DNA from: Actinospica sp035493475
GTDB lineage: Bacteria > Actinomycetota > Actinomycetes > Streptomycetales > Catenulisporaceae
Direction of reading: 5' to 3'
Length of the DNA stretch: 64,000 bases
Assembly: GCA_035493475.1 (NCBI GenBank)
Contig: DATJIF010000040.1
Location: forward strand, 89,825-153,824
Shown here one piece after another: positions 1-9,600 of this stretch. The notes under the pieces were generated by a model. It ran no database searches, was not told the DNA's origin, and was given only the letters and a program-made list of their open reading frames with translations. Position 1 is the first letter of the stretch. Every line of letters begins with the position of its first letter. The translations under genes and the position numbers were made by a program.

Positions 1-972
1 TTCATCGGGTGGGCACGCACCGAACTCGACCTCTCTCCCCGCGACGTGTTCGCCAACCACGCCTCGTTCAACTTCGACCTGAGCACCTTCGACCTGTTCA
101 CCGCGCTCGCGGTCGGCGCCTCGCTGTGGATCGTCGAGGACAGGCAGGCACGAGACGTGTCCGTGCTGGCCCGCGGCATACGCGAGTTCGGCGTCACCGT
201 CTGGTACTCGGTGCCCTCCATCCTCCACCTGCTGACCACGTCCGGCGCGCTGACCCCGGACGCGACCGCGTCGCTGCGATACGTGCTGTTCGCCGGCGAG
301 GTCTTCCCGATCCCGCACCTGCGCGCCCTGGCGGAACGCCTGCCGGAGGCCACCGGCCTGTACAACCTCTACGGCCCGACCGAGACCAACGTCTGCACCT
401 ACTACCGGCTCGCCCCGGAGGACTTGACCCGCACCGAGCCGGTGCCGATCGGCGCACCGATCAGCGCGACCACCATCACGGTCATCGACGAGCACGGAGC
501 GGCGTGCACCGGTCCGGACGCGTTCGGCGAACTGGTCGTCGAAGGCGATTGCGTCACCCCCGGGTATTGGCGCCGCCCGGACGAGCCCGCGACCGCGCAC
601 CACCGGCTGGGCCGGCACCCCACCGGCGACCTGGTCAGCTACGAGCACGGACTGCTGGTGTATCGCGGCCGCACAGACCGGCTGGTGAAGCTGTCGGGCT
701 ACCGGATCGAGCTCGGCGAGATCGAGGCGGCGGTCACCCGCCACCCGGACATCGACTCCGCTGCGGTCGTGCTGGCCGGGGCGGCCGGCGCCGCGCGGCT
801 GCGGCTGTTCTACACCCTGCGCCCGGGCGCCGACCGGCTGACGATCGTGCAGATCAAGAAGCACTGCGCGCGGTACCTGCCGACCTACATGCTGCCGCAC
901 CTGGCCACGCAGCTGACCGCCATGCCGCGCAACCCCAACGGAAAGACCGACTACCGCCGCCTGAGCGGCTGA
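1..972 (+). CDS. redM: RedM-type L-prolyl adenylating enzyme (5' end outside the window)
   Basis: This is the C-terminal part of a stand-alone adenylation enzyme, open from base 1 in frame 1 and stopping at 970-972. Visible core motifs are FDLS (A4), YGPTETN (A5), GYWRRPD, TGDL, GYRIELGEIE (A8) and the A10 motif NPNGKTDY with its lysine. Aligning to PheA by eye, the pocket residues read D-L-F-Y-L-A-L-V-C, one change from the D-L-L-Y-L-A-L-V-C code I recall for pyrrole-pathway prolyl ligases (PltF, RedM). It should activate L-proline and load the carrier protein RedO, the first step toward the bipyrrole half of prodiginine. No condensation or carrier domain follows. redN and redO are expected upstream, outside the window. 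The proline assignment rests on the code and on the acyl-dehydrogenase RedW in the same cluster. Confidence 0.88.
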   Translation, partial: FIGWARTELDLSPRDVFANHASFNFDLSTFDLFTALAVGASLWIVEDRQARDVSVLARGIREFGVTVWYSVPSILHLLTTSGALTPDATASLRYVLFAGEVFPIPHLRALAERLPEATGLYNLYGPTETNVCTYYRLAPEDLTRTEPVPIGAPISATTITVIDEHGAACTGPDAFGELVVEGDCVTPGYWRRPDEPATAHHRLGRHPTGDLVSYEHGLLVYRGRTDRLVKLSGYRIELGEIEAAVTRHPDIDSAAVVLAGAAGAARLRLFYTLRPGADRLTIVQIKKHCARYLPTYMLPHLATQLTAMPRNPNGKTDYRRLSG

Positions 973-1029
973 CGCGACGCGCCGCCACGACGCCCGCGGG
1001 AACCGCCCATCACGAGACGGGAGACGACC

Positions 1030-4000
1030 TTGAGGCACCAGCTGATCGACCGGCCGGAAACGACGTCCGGGCCCACCACCGTCGCGGCCCTGCTGCGCCA
1101 TCACCTCGAACAGCGCCCCGACGAGCTGGCCTACCGCTTCCTGTCCGACACCGACGGGACGAGCCGGTCGTGGACGTACCGCGACCTGGACCGACGGGCG
1201 CGCACGATCGCCGCGCGGCTGCAGGCGGAGAACCTGCGCGCCCGCCCCGTGCTGCTGCTGCACCCCCCGGGCCTGGACTACGTCGCCTGCTTCCTCGGCT
1301 GCCTCTACGCCGGCGCGATCGCGGTGCCCGCCTATCCGCCGGACGTCAAGCGCTTCGGCCAGAGCATGCCGCGCCTGGCCGCGATCGCCCTGGACTGCCG
1401 GGCGACCCACGCCCTGACCACCGCCGCGATCGCCGAGTTCGCCCACGAGCGCAGGCCGCGCCTCGCACAGTTGGGCCTTGGCGAACTGCAGTGGCTGGCC
1501 GTCGACCAGATCGATCCGACCGCGGCCGAGGACTGGCACGACACACCGCCCTCACCTGGATCGCTGGCGTTCCTGCAGTACACCTCCGGCTCGACCTCGA
1601 CTCCCAAGGGCGTGATGGTCGGCAACGACAACCTCATCAGTAACCTGCGATCCATCCACCGGCGCCTGGAGCACGACCGGGACTCGGCCATGGTCTCCTG
1701 GCTGCCCCCGTACCACGACATGGGCCTGATCGGCGGCATCCTCTCTCCGCTCTACGGCGGGTTCCCGGCCCATCTCATGGCGCCGGCGACCTTCGTCACC
1801 CGGCCCTTGCTGTGGCTGAGCACGCTCTCGGACACGCGCGCCTCGACCAGCGTCGCGCCCAACTTCGGCTTCGAACAGTGCGTGCGCCGCATCACCCCCG
1901 AGCAGCGCGGCACCCTGGACCTGAGCGCGTGGAGGCTGGCGCTCAACGGCGCCGAGCCGGTACGCCCCGACACCCTCGAACGCTTCTCCGAGTACTTCGC
2001 CCCCTGCGGCTTCGATCATCGGGCCCTGATGCCGTGCTACGGGCTGGCCGAGTCGACCCTGATGGTCACCGGCGTCGAGGCCAACCTCGCGCCGACCGTC
2101 CACCGCCTGGACGCCGCCGGCCTCGGCAACGGACACGTCGAGGCCACCGGTCCCGGTCCGGACGCCGCGGCGAGCCGGATCGTGGACAACGGCATACCCG
2201 TCGACGACATGCTCGTCGCCATCGTCGATCCGGACACGCACCGGCGGTGCGATCGCGGCCGCGTCGGCGAGATCTGGCTGGCCGGGCCGAGCGTGGCGCG
2301 CGGCTACTGGCGTCGCCCGGACCTGACCGACGAGACCTTCCGTGCGCGCATCGACGGTGAGGACCGCACGTACCTGCGCACCGGCGACCTCGGCTTCATG
2401 ATCGACGGGCGGCTGTGCGTCTTCGGGCGGATCAAAGATGTCGTGATCATCCAAGGACGCAACCACTACCCGCAGGACGTGGAACTCACCGTCGAGAACA
2501 CCGCCGCCGACCTCGTACGGTCCGGCAGCGGTGCCGCCTTCGGGGCGCAGGTGCGCGGAACCGAGCAGATGGTCGTCGCCTACGAGGTCGACGGGCGGCT
2601 GAAGGATCCCGCGGCGCTGCTCGCCGAACTGCGGGCCGCGATCAGCGTGCGGCACGAACTCGCGCCGCACGCGATCGTCCTGCTCAAGCGCTCGACGATC
2701 CGCAAGACGACCAGCGGCAAGATCCAACGCGGCGCGAGCAAGCAGGATTTCCTCTCCTTCGGGCTCTCGGTCGTCGCGGCCAGCGTGCTCGCCGACGAGT
2801 CGAGCCGGATCGACGAGGATCGCACTGCCTTGCCATACCTGTCCGGTCCCGACCTGCGCTCCCAGGTGACCGCGGCCGTCTCCGACGTCCTTTCCGAGGC
2901 GTGCGCAGGCGCGCAGGTCGCCGGCCGCAGCTTCACCGACCTGGGCTTGGACTATGCGCGCCTGATCGAGGTCGTCGACACCCTGCGTCGCCGCTTCGGC
3001 CTCGACATCCCGATCGGAGACCTGCTCGTCGATCCGCGGGTCGACACCCTGATAAGCGTGGCGCTCGACCGGATGCCCCGGGCCGCGACCGGTCGTAGCG
3101 ACCCCGACGGTGTGACCGACGGCGACATCGAGCGATGGCTGATCACGGCCATCGCCGCGCACCTGGGCCTCCCGGCCGGCGTGATCGACCCCCACCGCCC
3201 CTTCACGGCTCTCGGGCTGGACTCGAAGAACGCCGTCGCGATCGCCCAGGGACTCGGGCGACGGTTGAACCGACCGCTGGCCCCGAGCGTCGTCTTCGAC
3301 CACCCCACCATCCGCGAACTGGCCGCCGCCCTCGCCGCCGCGCCGAGCCTGGGACCGGGCGGCGGCGCGCACCGCCCCGCGACGCACGAACCGATCGCCA
3401 TCATCGGCCTGGGCTGCCGGCTGCCTGGCGCACCCGACCCGGAGAGCTACTGGCGGCTGCTGCTCGACGCCCGCGACGCGATCACCGAGGTGCCCGCGGA
3501 CCGTTGGGACGCACGCCGCGTCGACGCTCCCGGCCACGGCGGCTTCCTCGACCACGTGGACCGGTTCGACGCCGGCTTCTTCGGGATATCGGCCCGCGAA
3601 GCCGACCGGATGGACCCCCAGCAGCGGATCCTGCTGGAAGTGGCGTGGCAGACCTTCGAGGACGCGGGTATCGCGCCGACCTCCCTGGCCGGCACCGACA
3701 CCGGGGTCTTCGTGGGCGTCAGCAGCCACGACTACGCGGACCTGCAGATGAGCCACCTGGAGACGGTGAATCTGCACGCGGCGACCGGCAACGCCCACTC
3801 GATCACCGCGAACCGCCTGTCCTATCTGCTGGACCTGCGCGGACCCAGCATGGCCCTGGACACCGCGTGCTCCTCGTCCCTGGCCGCCGTGCACCTGGCC
3901 TGCCAGGCTCTGCGCTCGGGCGAATGCTCCGTGGCGCTGGCCGGCGGGGTCAACCTGATGATCACCCCCGGGCTCTCCGTGGCGTTCGCCGAAGGCAGGA

Positions 4001-7000
4001 TGCTGACCCCCGCGGGCCGCTGCCGGAGCTTCGACGACGCGGCCGACGGCTACGTGCGCGGCGAGGGCGCGGGCCTGGTCTGTCTCAAGCCCCTGTCCGC
4101 CGCGCTGGCCGACGGCGACCGCGTCTACGCCGTGATCTCCGGCTCGGGCATCGGCCACGGCGGGCGCGGCAACGGCCTGACCGCCCCGCGAGGTTCGGCC
4201 CAGCGCACCGTGATCGAACGGGCGCTGGCCGAGGCGGGCCTGTCCGGTGATCAGATCGGCTACATCGAGGCGCACGGCACCGGCACCCCGCTCGGCGACC
4301 CGATCGAATGGCAGGCGCTGTCCGAGGTCTACGGACGGGCCCGGGAGAACCGGCAGCCGTGCCCGGTCGGCTCGGCCAAGGCCAACATCGGCCACCTGGA
4401 GGCGGCCGCCGGTATCGCCGGGCTGATCAAGGCCGCGCTCGTGGTCCAGCGGCGCCAGATCCCGTCGCAGCCGCACTTCCACACCCCGAACCGGCACCTG
4501 GACTTCGAGCACAGCGGGCTGACCGTGCCGACCAGCCGGCTCGATCTGGAGACCGCGGCCCGCCGTGCGGCGGTCAGCTCCTTCGGCATCGGCGGAGCGA
4601 ACGTGCACCTCATCCTCGAGGCTGCCCCCGCCCCCGCCTTCGAGCCCGCGGCGGTGCTTCCCGCGCTGCCGGTCAACCCGCTGTGCCTGTCCGGCCACAC
4701 CGAGGACTCCCTCAAGGCCCTGGCCCGGCGTTACCGGGCTCACCTGGCCGCCCACCCCGACACCACTGTGGCCGAACTGTGCCACGCGGCGAACACCGGT
4801 CGCGCACACCTGGCGCACCGCGCCGTCGCGGTGACCGCCGACCGCGACGAACTCGACGCAGCCCTCGACACGCTCGCCCGTGACGAGTCATCAGGAGCCC
4901 TCGTGCGCGGGCTCGTCCCGACCCAGACCTCGCCCACCGTCGCGTTCCTGTTCAGCGGCCAGGGCACACAGCACTCCGGGATGGGCAAGTCGCTCTACGA
5001 AACCCATCCGGTCTTCGCCGGCAGCCTGGACCGCAGCGCCGAGATCCTGCGGCCGCTGCTCGATGTCAGCCTGTTCGACCTGCTCTTCGACCCGGCCCGC
5101 GCGGCGGACCTCGGCCGTACGAAGTACTGCCAACCCGCCCTGGTCGCCTTCGAGATCGCGCTGGCCGAACTGTGGCGCGCCCTCGGTGTGCGCCCGGCCG
5201 CGGTCCTCGGCCACAGCGTCGGCGCGCTCGCCGCCGCCCACGTCTCCGGCGTCCTGAGCCTCGAGGACACCCTCGCCCTGACCGCCGCCCGCGGCCGGCA
5301 CATGCACGCGCAGCCCGGCGACGGCGCGATGATCGCCTGCGTCGGGGAGCCGGATACCATCCTCGCGGTCTCCGCCGACTTCGCCTCGGTCGCCTTGGCG
5401 GCGGTCAACGCCCCGAACCACCTGGTGCTCTCCGGGGCCCGCGAGGAGATCGCCGCCGTCCACGAAGCCCTGCAGACCCGATCGATCACGGTCAAAGCGC
5501 TGGCCGTCTCGCACGCCTTCCACTCGAAACTGATGGCGGGCGCGGCGACCCCGCTGCGCGACGCCGCGCGCGCCCTACGGCATCAAGCCCCCGCGATCAC
5601 CTGGATCTCGGATGCCACCGGGCGCCCGATCGAGCGGGTCGACGCCGAGTACTGGGTCGAGCACATGCTCGGCACCGTGCGCTTCGCAGAGGCCTTCGAC
5701 CACGCCCGCACGCTCGGCTGCGACGCCTTCATCGAGATCGGCCCGCACCCGACCCTGCTCAGCCTCGGCCGCGCGAACCTCCGCCACACTCGCTCCGACG
5801 CGCTCACCACCACCGCATGGCTTTCCAGCCTACGCCGCGATGCCGAGGACTGGGCCGTCCTGCAGCACTCCCTCGCCCAACTGCACTGCACCGGAGGAAC
5901 CGTGGACTGGGCCGCGCTCAACGAGGGCAGGGCCCCGGCACGTGTCCCGGTTCCCCACGCCGTGCTGGAACCGAGCCGCCACTGGATCACGGCGCCGCAG
6001 CCCGCGCCCGCCGCGAACCAGCCGCCCGCCCAGCACCAGCCCATACCGGCCGGCGGCGGCCGCGAGTACCGGTCCGCACCCGCCGCGACGCGGTTCGGCG
6101 GCTCACCCGAGGAAACCGCCCGGATCGTCGTCGAGCAGGTCTCCCAGGTCTGCGGGTTCCCGGCGGACAAGATCGCCGTCCACTCCCGACTCGGCGCGGA
6201 CCTCGGCCTCGACTCGCTGATGAAAACCGACCTGGAACGCCGACTGACCGCGCACTTCCCCCGCACCGAAGACCAACTGCGGTCAGCGCTGCCCCAAGAC
6301 CCGACCGTCGCGCAGCTCATCAGCCTGCTGACCGCCGCGCCCGGCAGCAGCGGCGGCATCGAGAACCCGCCCGTCGTACCCGCCCCCGCCCCACCGCCGG
6401 GGACCGCGGTGCGTCGGGAGCGCCGGTTCGAGGACTGGGAGGAGTACGCCCAACTGCAAAGCAGGCTGCGGCAGATCGCGGCCGGCGGAGCCAACCCCTA
6501 CGGGCGGGTGCATGACGGGCACAACTCCGGGACCGCGCACATCGACGGCCGGTCGATGATGAACTTCTCCGCCTTCAACTACCTGGCCCTGTCCCACCAC
6601 CCGCGCGTGATCGCTGCGGCGAGGGCGGCCGTCGAACGGTACGGCACCTCGTGTTCGGCCACCCCGCTGCTGTGCGGCGAGACGCCGCTGCACCACGAGC
6701 TCGACGCGCAGATCGCCTCGTTCCTCGGCACGGACGGCGCGATCGTGTTCGCCGGAGGCCACGCCACCAACGTCGCCACCGTCGGGCACATGTTCGGTCC
6801 GCAGGACGTGATCCTGCACGACGAGTGGATCCACGACAGCTCCGTGCGCGGCAGCATCCTGTCCGGAGCCCGCCGCCTGCCGTTCCGGCACAACGACTGG
6901 CAGGCGCTGGACCAGATGCTGGCCGAGATCCGCGACCAGCACCGCCGCGCCGTGATCGTGATCGAGGGCGCCTACAGCCAGGACGGCGACCTGCCCGACC

Positions 7001-8724
7001 TGCCGCGGTTCATCGAGGTCAAGAAGCGCCACGACGCCATGCTGATGATCGACGAGGCGCACTCCATCGGGGTGCTCGGCCGCACCGGACGCGGCGTCGG
7101 CGAACACTTCGGCGTCGACCGGGACGACGTCGATCTGTGGATGGGAACCCTCAGCAAGGCCCTGGGCAGCCTCGGCGGATACATCGCGGCGCGCGAACCG
7201 ATCATCCAGTACCTGAAGTTCACCACGCCGCTGTTCATCTTCAGCACCGGCATCTCCCCGGCCAACGCCGCCGCCGCCCTCGAAGCGCTGCGGGTGATCG
7301 AGGAGGAACCCGATCGGGTCGCGCGCGTCCAGCACCTGGCCGAGCACCTGCGATCCGCCGCCCGTGCCAGGGGACTGGACATCGGCGTCTCACGCGCCTC
7401 CGCCGTCATCCCGGTGATCCTCGGGGACTGGGAGCGGACCATGGCCGTGTCCAACACCCTGCTCGCCGACGGCGTCAACGTCATGCCCATCGGCTACCCG
7501 GCCGTGCCCGCCGACAAGTGCCGCCTTCGCTTCTTCGTCAACGTCGACCACACCGAAGCAGACATCGACCGCTCGATCGAGCTCCTAGGACACGCCATGG
7601 ACGCATCCACGAACGACCAGCCCGCCCACAACCGCACCACGACACCCGCCGCCGAACGCACGCCCGGGCGCACCTCCTCCCAGCCCCGACCCGCCCCGTC
7701 CCGCGCCCGGGACGAGGAGTGCGACGTCCTGGTCGCCGGAGCCAGCGGCTTCATCGGCGGCCACCTGGTGCGACGCCTGACCGACCGCGGCCACCGGGTA
7801 CGCGCCCTGATCCGCGCGGGCAGCGACCAGACCGGGCTGGCCGACACCTCCGCCCAGCTGCACATCGGCTCGCTCGACGACGTCGAGTCCCTTCGCCGCG
7901 CGACCGCGGGCGTACGGCAGGTCTACAACTGCACCGGCAAGTCGGCGGACTGGGGGCCGTGGGAGCAGTTCCAGGCCGTGAACATCGACGGCAGCCGCAA
8001 CCTGGTCGAAGCCGCCCACCACGCCGGCACCGTCGAGCGGTTCCTGCACGTGAGCACCACCGATGTCTACGGCTACCCGTCGACGCCGTGCGACGAGTCC
8101 ACCGCGCCCAAGGACATAGGGCTGCCGTACAACCGCAGCAAGGTCCTCGGCGAGCAGGCCGTGCGCGAGGCCGCCGACCACGCCGGCCTGCCGCTGACCA
8201 TCGTGCGACCGGTCTCGGTCTACGGCCCGCGCAGCAAGGACTTCGTCATCGAGATCGCGACCCTGCTGCTCAAGAAGCAGATGGTGTACATCAGCAAGGG
8301 GCAGGTCCCGGCCGGACTGCTGTACGTGACCAACGCCGCCGACGCCATGATCGCGGCCTGCGACAGCGAAGCCGCCGTCGGCCGCGCCTACAACCTGCGC
8401 GACCCCGAACAGACCACCTGGCGCGCGTACATCGAGGCGCTCGCCGCCGGTCTCGGCGTCAAGCCGCCCACCATGAACCTCCCCAGTCCCGTGGCCACCG
8501 GCGTGGCCACCGCCTCCGAGGCGCTCTACGGCGTACTGCGGATCAAGTCGCGGCCGGTGCTCACCCGCCACGCCGTGCGCCTGCTCGACCGCGACCAGTC
8601 CTACGCCATCGACCGCGCCTGCGCGGACTTCGGATTCAAGAGCGAAGTCGGGTTCGAGGAAGGCATGCGCCGCACCCTGGCCTGGCTCGACTCGGCCGAA
8701 GGACACCGCTACGTCGCCCGCTGA
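1030..8724 (+). CDS. redL: RedL-RedK fusion: fatty acyl ligase / PKS / oxoamine synthase with C-terminal reductase
   Basis: A 2564-residue multidomain protein that builds the 2-alkylpyrrole half of prodiginine. Domains in order: fatty acyl-AMP ligase (about 20-590), a degenerate carrier domain with Tyr642 in place of the phosphopantetheine serine, an intact ACP (Ser732), ketosynthase (about 786-1215, Cys947), acyltransferase (about 1301-1580, Ser1396, HAFH motif typical of malonyl selection), ACP (Ser1729), PLP-dependent alpha-oxoamine synthase (about 1800-2190, Lys2043), a proline/arginine-rich linker, and an extended SDR domain from about 2230 (GASGFIGG). By analogy with Streptomyces coelicolor, dodecanoate is loaded, extended once with malonate and condensed with glycine, and the RedK-like reductase completes the pyrrole. 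In S. coelicolor redL and redK are separate neighbours; here they form one reading frame. The start is TTG, 6 bp after GGGAGA. Confidence 0.93.
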   Translation: MRHQLIDRPETTSGPTTVAALLRHHLEQRPDELAYRFLSDTDGTSRSWTYRDLDRRARTIAARLQAENLRARPVLLLHPPGLDYVACFLGCLYAGAIAVPAYPPDVKRFGQSMPRLAAIALDCRATHALTTAAIAEFAHERRPRLAQLGLGELQWLAVDQIDPTAAEDWHDTPPSPGSLAFLQYTSGSTSTPKGVMVGNDNLISNLRSIHRRLEHDRDSAMVSWLPPYHDMGLIGGILSPLYGGFPAHLMAPATFVTRPLLWLSTLSDTRASTSVAPNFGFEQCVRRITPEQRGTLDLSAWRLALNGAEPVRPDTLERFSEYFAPCGFDHRALMPCYGLAESTLMVTGVEANLAPTVHRLDAAGLGNGHVEATGPGPDAAASRIVDNGIPVDDMLVAIVDPDTHRRCDRGRVGEIWLAGPSVARGYWRRPDLTDETFRARIDGEDRTYLRTGDLGFMIDGRLCVFGRIKDVVIIQGRNHYPQDVELTVENTAADLVRSGSGAAFGAQVRGTEQMVVAYEVDGRLKDPAALLAELRAAISVRHELAPHAIVLLKRSTIRKTTSGKIQRGASKQDFLSFGLSVVAASVLADESSRIDEDRTALPYLSGPDLRSQVTAAVSDVLSEACAGAQVAGRSFTDLGLDYARLIEVVDTLRRRFGLDIPIGDLLVDPRVDTLISVALDRMPRAATGRSDPDGVTDGDIERWLITAIAAHLGLPAGVIDPHRPFTALGLDSKNAVAIAQGLGRRLNRPLAPSVVFDHPTIRELAAALAAAPSLGPGGGAHRPATHEPIAIIGLGCRLPGAPDPESYWRLLLDARDAITEVPADRWDARRVDAPGHGGFLDHVDRFDAGFFGISAREADRMDPQQRILLEVAWQTFEDAGIAPTSLAGTDTGVFVGVSSHDYADLQMSHLETVNLHAATGNAHSITANRLSYLLDLRGPSMALDTACSSSLAAVHLACQALRSGECSVALAGGVNLMITPGLSVAFAEGRMLTPAGRCRSFDDAADGYVRGEGAGLVCLKPLSAALADGDRVYAVISGSGIGHGGRGNGLTAPRGSAQRTVIERALAEAGLSGDQIGYIEAHGTGTPLGDPIEWQALSEVYGRARENRQPCPVGSAKANIGHLEAAAGIAGLIKAALVVQRRQIPSQPHFHTPNRHLDFEHSGLTVPTSRLDLETAARRAAVSSFGIGGANVHLILEAAPAPAFEPAAVLPALPVNPLCLSGHTEDSLKALARRYRAHLAAHPDTTVAELCHAANTGRAHLAHRAVAVTADRDELDAALDTLARDESSGALVRGLVPTQTSPTVAFLFSGQGTQHSGMGKSLYETHPVFAGSLDRSAEILRPLLDVSLFDLLFDPARAADLGRTKYCQPALVAFEIALAELWRALGVRPAAVLGHSVGALAAAHVSGVLSLEDTLALTAARGRHMHAQPGDGAMIACVGEPDTILAVSADFASVALAAVNAPNHLVLSGAREEIAAVHEALQTRSITVKALAVSHAFHSKLMAGAATPLRDAARALRHQAPAITWISDATGRPIERVDAEYWVEHMLGTVRFAEAFDHARTLGCDAFIEIGPHPTLLSLGRANLRHTRSDALTTTAWLSSLRRDAEDWAVLQHSLAQLHCTGGTVDWAALNEGRAPARVPVPHAVLEPSRHWITAPQPAPAANQPPAQHQPIPAGGGREYRSAPAATRFGGSPEETARIVVEQVSQVCGFPADKIAVHSRLGADLGLDSLMKTDLERRLTAHFPRTEDQLRSALPQDPTVAQLISLLTAAPGSSGGIENPPVVPAPAPPPGTAVRRERRFEDWEEYAQLQSRLRQIAAGGANPYGRVHDGHNSGTAHIDGRSMMNFSAFNYLALSHHPRVIAAARAAVERYGTSCSATPLLCGETPLHHELDAQIASFLGTDGAIVFAGGHATNVATVGHMFGPQDVILHDEWIHDSSVRGSILSGARRLPFRHNDWQALDQMLAEIRDQHRRAVIVIEGAYSQDGDLPDLPRFIEVKKRHDAMLMIDEAHSIGVLGRTGRGVGEHFGVDRDDVDLWMGTLSKALGSLGGYIAAREPIIQYLKFTTPLFIFSTGISPANAAAALEALRVIEEEPDRVARVQHLAEHLRSAARARGLDIGVSRASAVIPVILGDWERTMAVSNTLLADGVNVMPIGYPAVPADKCRLRFFVNVDHTEADIDRSIELLGHAMDASTNDQPAHNRTTTPAAERTPGRTSSQPRPAPSRARDEECDVLVAGASGFIGGHLVRRLTDRGHRVRALIRAGSDQTGLADTSAQLHIGSLDDVESLRRATAGVRQVYNCTGKSADWGPWEQFQAVNIDGSRNLVEAAHHAGTVERFLHVSTTDVYGYPSTPCDESTAPKDIGLPYNRSKVLGEQAVREAADHAGLPLTIVRPVSVYGPRSKDFVIEIATLLLKKQMVYISKGQVPAGLLYVTNAADAMIAACDSEAAVGRAYNLRDPEQTTWRAYIEALAAGLGVKPPTMNLPSPVATGVATASEALYGVLRIKSRPVLTRHAVRLLDRDQSYAIDRACADFGFKSEVGFEEGMRRTLAWLDSAEGHRYVAR

Positions 8725-8760
8725 CCGCTCCGACCGCCCACCGAGAGGAGGCCCGCCGTC

Positions 8761-9600
8761 ATGCCCGTCATCGAGGACCCGCCCGCCCTCGCACCGACCC
8801 GGCCGCCCGGCCCGTGGTTCCCGACCACGGCAACCGGACCCGGGGCGCGGGTGAACCTGCTGTGCTTCTCCTACGCCGGCGGCACACCCTCGGCCTTCCG
8901 CGGCTGGCAGGAACACCTGGGCGATGCCGCTCACGTGGTCACCGTGCTCCTACCCGGCCGCGGTCTGCGACTGCGTGAAGCCCCCTACACCGAGATCCGG
9001 CCGCTGGCCGACGACATCGCCACCGCCCTGATCGAGCATCAGCTGACCGCCGACTACGCGGTGTTCGGCCACAGCATGGGAGCGCTGCTGGCCTACGAGG
9101 TCTGCTGCGAGCTGATACACCGCGGGCACGGCGAACCGCGCCACCTGTTCGTCTCCGGCAGCAAGGCCCCGCACCTCTACGGCGGTCGCGCCGACCACGC
9201 GCTGCCCGAGCACCGCCTGCGGCAGCTCGTCCGCGATCTCGGAGGACTCGGACCGGACGGCGTCGGCGACGCCTACTTCGACCGGCGCGTCCCGGTGCTG
9301 CGCGCCGACCTGCGCGTGTGCGACCAGTACCACTGGGCCCCGCGCGCGCCGCTGCACTGCCCGATGACCGCGTTCTCCGCCGCCGACGACCCGATCGCCA
9401 CCCCGGCCGACGTCGAGGCCTGGCGCGAGTACACCACCGGTTCCCTGCTGCACCGCCACCTGCCGGGAAACCACTTCTACCTGCTGGCCGGACCCTCCCG
9501 CCAACGCCTGCTCGCCGACCTGCGCGACGACCTGCACCGGCTTCGCGCCGAACCGGCCAAGCGCATAGTCCCCGACCCGACCCTAAGGAACGCCTCGTGA
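8761..9600 (+). CDS. redJ: Type II thioesterase RedJ
   Basis: A 279-residue alpha/beta-hydrolase of the type II thioesterase family, which hydrolyses misloaded or stalled acyl groups from carrier proteins. The nucleophile elbow GHSMG places the serine at residue 105. The acid lies in ADDPI and the histidine in GNHFYL near the C-terminus, so the triad looks complete. RedJ in S. coelicolor has been linked to release of dodecanoate during undecylprodigiosin synthesis; the same role is inferred here. The ATG at 8761 follows GAGAGGAGG. The gene starts 36 bp after redL-redK and its stop overlaps the redI start, so it is co-translated within the red operon. Nothing about it is unusual. Confidence 0.92.
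   Translation: MPVIEDPPALAPTRPPGPWFPTTATGPGARVNLLCFSYAGGTPSAFRGWQEHLGDAAHVVTVLLPGRGLRLREAPYTEIRPLADDIATALIEHQLTADYAVFGHSMGALLAYEVCCELIHRGHGEPRHLFVSGSKAPHLYGGRADHALPEHRLRQLVRDLGGLGPDGVGDAYFDRRVPVLRADLRVCDQYHWAPRAPLHCPMTAFSAADDPIATPADVEAWREYTTGSLLHRHLPGNHFYLLAGPSRQRLLADLRDDLHRLRAEPAKRIVPDPTLRNAS

Noticed and set aside
9..1643. Long plus-strand frame across redM and redL
   Set aside because: It is Arg/Pro-rich and out of frame with clear adenylation motifs on the same strand.
1552..4818. 1088-codon open frame on the minus strand
   Set aside because: It lies wholly opposite redL, and its composition is what a high-GC gene produces in its antisense frame. The plus-strand domains over the same bases are unmistakable.
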